Of a stretch of DNA of 64,000 nt, positions 63,469 to 64,000 are shown one piece after another. Origin of the DNA: Palsa-504 sp963847965 (GTDB lineage: Bacteria > Actinomycetota > Actinomycetes > Streptosporangiales > Streptosporangiaceae); the NCBI GenBank assembly GCA_963847965.1, contig CAWKCG010000019.1:71850-135849 (forward strand), in the 5' to 3' direction. Numbering within the stretch: position 1 is the first letter of the stretch; each line of letters begins with the position of its first letter. The notes under the pieces were generated by a model. The model was not told where the DNA came from. It saw nothing but the letters and a program-made list of their open reading frames with translations, and made no database searches. The position numbers and the translations under genes are program-made.

Positions 63469-63672
63469 TCAGATTGGACGGACGTGCTCGGCCTGCGGGC
63501 CCTTGGCGCCCCGGGTGACGTCGTACTCGACCCGCTGGCTGTCCTTGAGGCTTCGGTAACCGTCAGCCTCGATAGCGGAATGGTGGACGAAGACGTCCGG
63601 TGTGCCGTCGTCGGGGGCGATGAACCCGTACCCCTTGTCCGCGTTGAACCACTTCACTGTTCCCTGAGCCAC
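63469..63672 (-). CDS. cspA: Cold-shock domain protein
   Basis: 67 aa from GTG 63672 with GGAG 8 nt upstream. RNP1 KGYGFI and RNP2 VFVHHSAI with the starting GTVKWFN are the CSD hallmarks. Binds single-stranded RNA/DNA, acts as RNA chaperone. Monocistronic and divergent from the partial frame at the right edge. Confidence 0.92.
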   Translation of the reverse strand: MAQGTVKWFNADKGYGFIAPDDGTPDVFVHHSAIEADGYRSLKDSQRVEYDVTRGAKGPQAEHVRPI

Positions 63673-63843
63673 TGTGCTCTCCTGCCGAGGCAATCATCAG
63701 GATCCACGGGGGTGCATCCCGGGCTGTGGCGACCGCCCGTCCTTCTGAGGCCTGGCCTGGCAATCGACGGCGCCCGCGGTCAGAATTCGCAGGCGCTGTG
63801 ACACGGACACGAACTTCGACTGCAACCAGGTCCATTTAACACC

Positions 63844-64000
63844 ATGCCCGCGGCCGGATCCTCCGCCTGGGCCTCAGCTGATCGGCCGGGGAGTGCGGTA
63901 AACCGGGATGCCGAACGATCCGTGGTGCCAGCCCCGGTCCCGCCGCTCGCCGCGCGGTTCATCGACACCCGATCTGTTACGCTGGAACTGATGGCGGAGC
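63844..64000 (+). CDS. Possible partial gene running off the right end
   Basis: ATG 63844 opens a frame to the window end (about 52 codons, MPAAGSSAWASADRP...). It contains the second copy of the 58-bp repeat, in the same frame as in jetB. No family is recognised. A start at 63991, behind the TACGCT at about 63979-63984, is an alternative for a leaderless gene. Confidence 0.3.
   Translation, partial: MPAAGSSAWASADRPGSAVNRDAERSVVPAPVPPLAARFIDTRSVTLELMAE
63907..63964 (+). repeat. 58-bp imperfect repeat, copy B
   Basis: 52 of 58 bases match jetB at 43330-43387, same orientation, no gaps; translates as DAERSVVPAPVPPLAARF. Confidence 0.7.

Overview
High-GC DNA with GTG starts, tightly overlapping genes and typical actinobacterial families (DUF1206, DUF3040, DUF445, LCP, SpoIIE/STAS/HATPase partner-switching genes, AfsR-like LuxR regulators, HrdB-like sigma). 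The source is almost certainly a soil-type, probably mycelial, actinomycete of Streptosporangiales-like affinity; the genus cannot be fixed from this window. Nothing looks like a prophage or plasmid backbone. No rRNA, tRNA or CRISPR array was seen.

Layout. 1-14 kb: a partial GT2-GH18-carbohydrate-binding fusion for polysaccharide synthesis and processing, then housekeeping and stress genes (PLP decarboxylase, OsmC, patatin, rhomboid, PHP-UvrD helicase broken by one frameshift, threonine synthase, isochorismatase-like hydrolase, secreted protein). 14.7-20.6 kb: a catabolic-looking block with a MetE-C-like methyltransferase, a frameshifted SDR and an amidohydrolase on +. Converging on these from - is an operon of a fused 3-oxoacid CoA-transferase, a UGSC-family selenoprotein (in-frame TGA plus a bacterial SECIS-like hairpin) and a partner protein. 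20.7-32.7 kb: AfsR/LuxR regulator, DUF445, FAD amine oxidase, enoyl-CoA hydratase, SDR, an MFS-carboxymuconolactone decarboxylase reading frame, copper amine oxidase with a remnant of an FAD amine oxidase, and a PhyH dioxygenase. 33-40 kb: a partner-switching signalling module, small membrane proteins, a truncated sigma factor, DUF72, epimerase and a frameshifted aldo-keto reductase.

40.7-49.2 kb holds a complete four-gene Wadjet anti-plasmid defence operon (jetABCD: DUF2397, DUF2398, SMC-like ATPase, DUF2399 nuclease) with overlapping stops and starts. Next comes a LacI regulator divergent from a tiny gene, with two palindromic operators and a clear promoter between them. 50.9-60.8 kb is a mixed region with signs of decay: a deletion scar joining two truncated genes, an IS5-type transposase remnant, a degraded DUF302 gene and a LuxR HTH fragment, among intact ADH, methyltransferase, LCP, histidine phosphatase and SGNH genes. 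61-64 kb is stress-related: msrBA, a principal-type sigma factor coupled to a small gene, and a cold-shock protein.

The most notable observations are the UGSC selenoprotein with its recoding signal, the intact Wadjet system, the GT2-GH18-CBM fusion and an unexplained 58-bp imperfect repeat shared by jetB and the right end of the window. Three genes carry single-base indels next to G-rich runs, so sequencing error must be excluded before calling them dead.
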